DNA from: Allobosea thiooxidans
GTDB lineage: Bacteria; Pseudomonadota; Alphaproteobacteria; Rhizobiales; Beijerinckiaceae
Reading direction: 5' to 3'
Assembly (NCBI RefSeq): GCF_900168195.1
Contig: NZ_FUYX01000004.1
Location: 62,001-126,000 of the forward strand
Length of the DNA stretch: 64,000 nucleotides
Made by a program: the position numbers and the translations under genes. A model generated the notes under the pieces. That model was not told the DNA's origin, searched no databases, and was given only the letters and a program-made list of their open reading frames with translations. This document shows, piece by piece, positions 63,121 to 64,000 of this stretch. How positions within the stretch are numbered: position 1 is the first letter of the stretch; the number at the start of each line of letters is the position of its first letter.

Positions 63121-64000
63121 CAGGCGCGCACCCCGAGTTCCTTCAGGGCCCTGGCGTCGCGCGGCGTCACCTGCGGATAGGCCGGATCGGCCGTGGCGGC
63201 GTCGAAATACTTCCAGGAGCGGGCGCATTTGATGCCGGCGGCGCGATGCGGAACCACCGCGACGCCCGGCACCTCGGCGAGACGGAAGGCGTCGGCCGGC
63301 CCCTCCCCGTTCTCGACGCGGATGCCGGAGGTGATGCTGATCTCGGCGAGATCGGCACCCGACAGGGCGGCGTAGAGATCGCTATCGGAGACGAAGACCT
63401 GCGGGGCGGCCTCCAGCGAGGAACCGATGCGCTTGGCCGCGCGCTCCAGTTCGAGCGCGCCGGTGACGACGCGGCGCACGCGGCGGATCTTGGCCCAGCG
63501 CTCGGCCAGCTCCGGATCGAGCCAGCTCTCGGGCGCCTCGGCGAAGCGCTCGAGATGCACCGAGCCTTCGCCCACCTTCTCGGCCGGATAACGCTCGAGC
63601 CAGGCTTCCTCGGCAGTGAAGACCAGGATCGGCGCGAGCCAGGTCGTCAGGCAGCGGAAGAGATGGTCGACCACCGTCAGCGCGCTCTTGCGGACATGGC
63701 TGGAGAGCGGATCGCAATAGAGCGCGTCCTTGCGCACATCGAAATAGAAGGCCGAAAGCTCGGTGTTCATGAACTGCGAGAGCAGGAACACGACCTTCTT
63801 GTAGTCGTAGGTGCGATAGGCTTCCTCAACCTGCGGGCCGAGCTCGGCGAGCCGGTGCAGCATCAGCCGTTCCAGCTCCGGCATGGTCTGCGGGCTGGCG
63901 ACACGGATCTCCTCGCTGAAATGTGCGAGCGTGCCGAGCATCCAGCGCATGGTGTTGCGCAGCTTGCGATAGGTCTCGACGAAGGTCTTGAGGATCTCCT
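63120..64000 (-). CDS. ileS: Isoleucyl-tRNA synthetase, C-terminal part (cut by window edge)
   Basis: Partial gene; about 293 C-terminal codons are visible and the frame runs off the right edge. [20 protein letters not shown] at the edge is the start of the anticodon-binding helical domain, followed by [25 protein letters not shown] and [16 protein letters not shown]. The end lacks the CxxC zinc-finger set found in E. coli IleRS, apart from a single [11 protein letters not shown]ys, as in many alphaproteobacteria. It is translationally coupled to lspA. Confidence 0.97.
   Translation of the reverse strand, partial: EILKTFVETYRKLRNTMRWMLGTLAHFSEEIRVASPQTMPELERLMLHRLAELGPQVEEAYRTYDYKKVVFLLSQFMNTELSAFYFDVRKDALYCDPLSSHVRKSALTVVDHLFRCLTTWLAPILVFTAEEAWLERYPAEKVGEGSVHLERFAEAPESWLDPELAERWAKIRRVRRVVTGALELERAAKRIGSSLEAAPQVFVSDSDLYAALSGADLAEISITSGIRVENGEGPADAFRLAEVPGVAVVPHRAAGIKCARSWKYFDAATADPAYPQVTPRDARALKELGVRA

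Overview
The window is a high-GC chromosomal segment of an alphaproteobacterium, most likely of the order Hyphomicrobiales (Rhizobiales) and perhaps near Bosea. That placement is an inference from gene content: the order ctaC-ctaD-ctaB-CoxF-ctaG-ctaE-DUF983-SURF1, an IalB-family protein, DUF4170 and DUF374 genes beside waaA and lpxK, DUF2093, and dispersed palindromic intergenic repeats of a kind common in this order. Nearly all genes are core housekeeping genes. No tRNA, rRNA, CRISPR array, insertion sequence or intact prophage was found.

Layout. 0-3 kb (minus): gcvT-gcvH behind a tandem glycine riboswitch, then a lipoprotein gene and an IalB-like gene. 3.4-9.9 kb (plus): aa3-type cytochrome c oxidase with its haem and copper assembly factors. 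10-16.4 kb (plus): thrC, an M16 peptidase, a GNAT acetyltransferase and a large membrane PAS-GGDEF-EAL protein. 16.5-23.4 kb: YqgE, a DsbD-like periplasmic protein, a peroxiredoxin with a strong terminator, an MscS-type channel, a small acetyltransferase and two exported proteins. 23.4-25.9 kb (minus): ispH-thrB-rnhA. 26-30.3 kb (plus): CPA2 antiporter, MATE exporter, DUF937 protein. 30.3-34 kb: chemoreceptor, DUF1127 protein divergent from a LysR regulator, and an orphan Flp-type pilin. 34-38.7 kb: gshA, rsmE, a small exported protein, ubiA, DUF6101. 38.9-43.3 kb: a CysQ-like phosphatase, then DUF4170, DUF374 acyltransferase, waaA and lpxK (lipid A/Kdo assembly). 43.4-51.9 kb: a dienelactone-hydrolase-like protein, xseA, purD, a haloacetate dehalogenase homologue, patatin, ArsR-like regulator, TauE/SafE permease, tadA. 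52-54.6 kb: rluB with very long low-complexity arms, and rsmD. 54.7-55.8 kb: a lower-GC island with a frameshifted HHH/HNH-type nuclease-toxin gene followed by an intact DUF2019 gene, a candidate immunity protein. 55.8-64 kb (minus): mutL, pgi, a paired inactive/active M16 peptidase, an exported protein, lspA, and the 3' part of ileS.

The points most worth following are the degraded toxin with its intact partner; the hydrolase at 47.4 kb, which keeps every residue I recall as functionally important in the defluorinase RPA1163; the RluB arms; the GGDTF/EAL signalling protein; three families of palindromic repeats, one beside the purD start and one overlapping the annotated patatin start; and an unexplained structured non-coding stretch near 20.9 kb. 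I found no clear-cut, wholly new multi-gene system.
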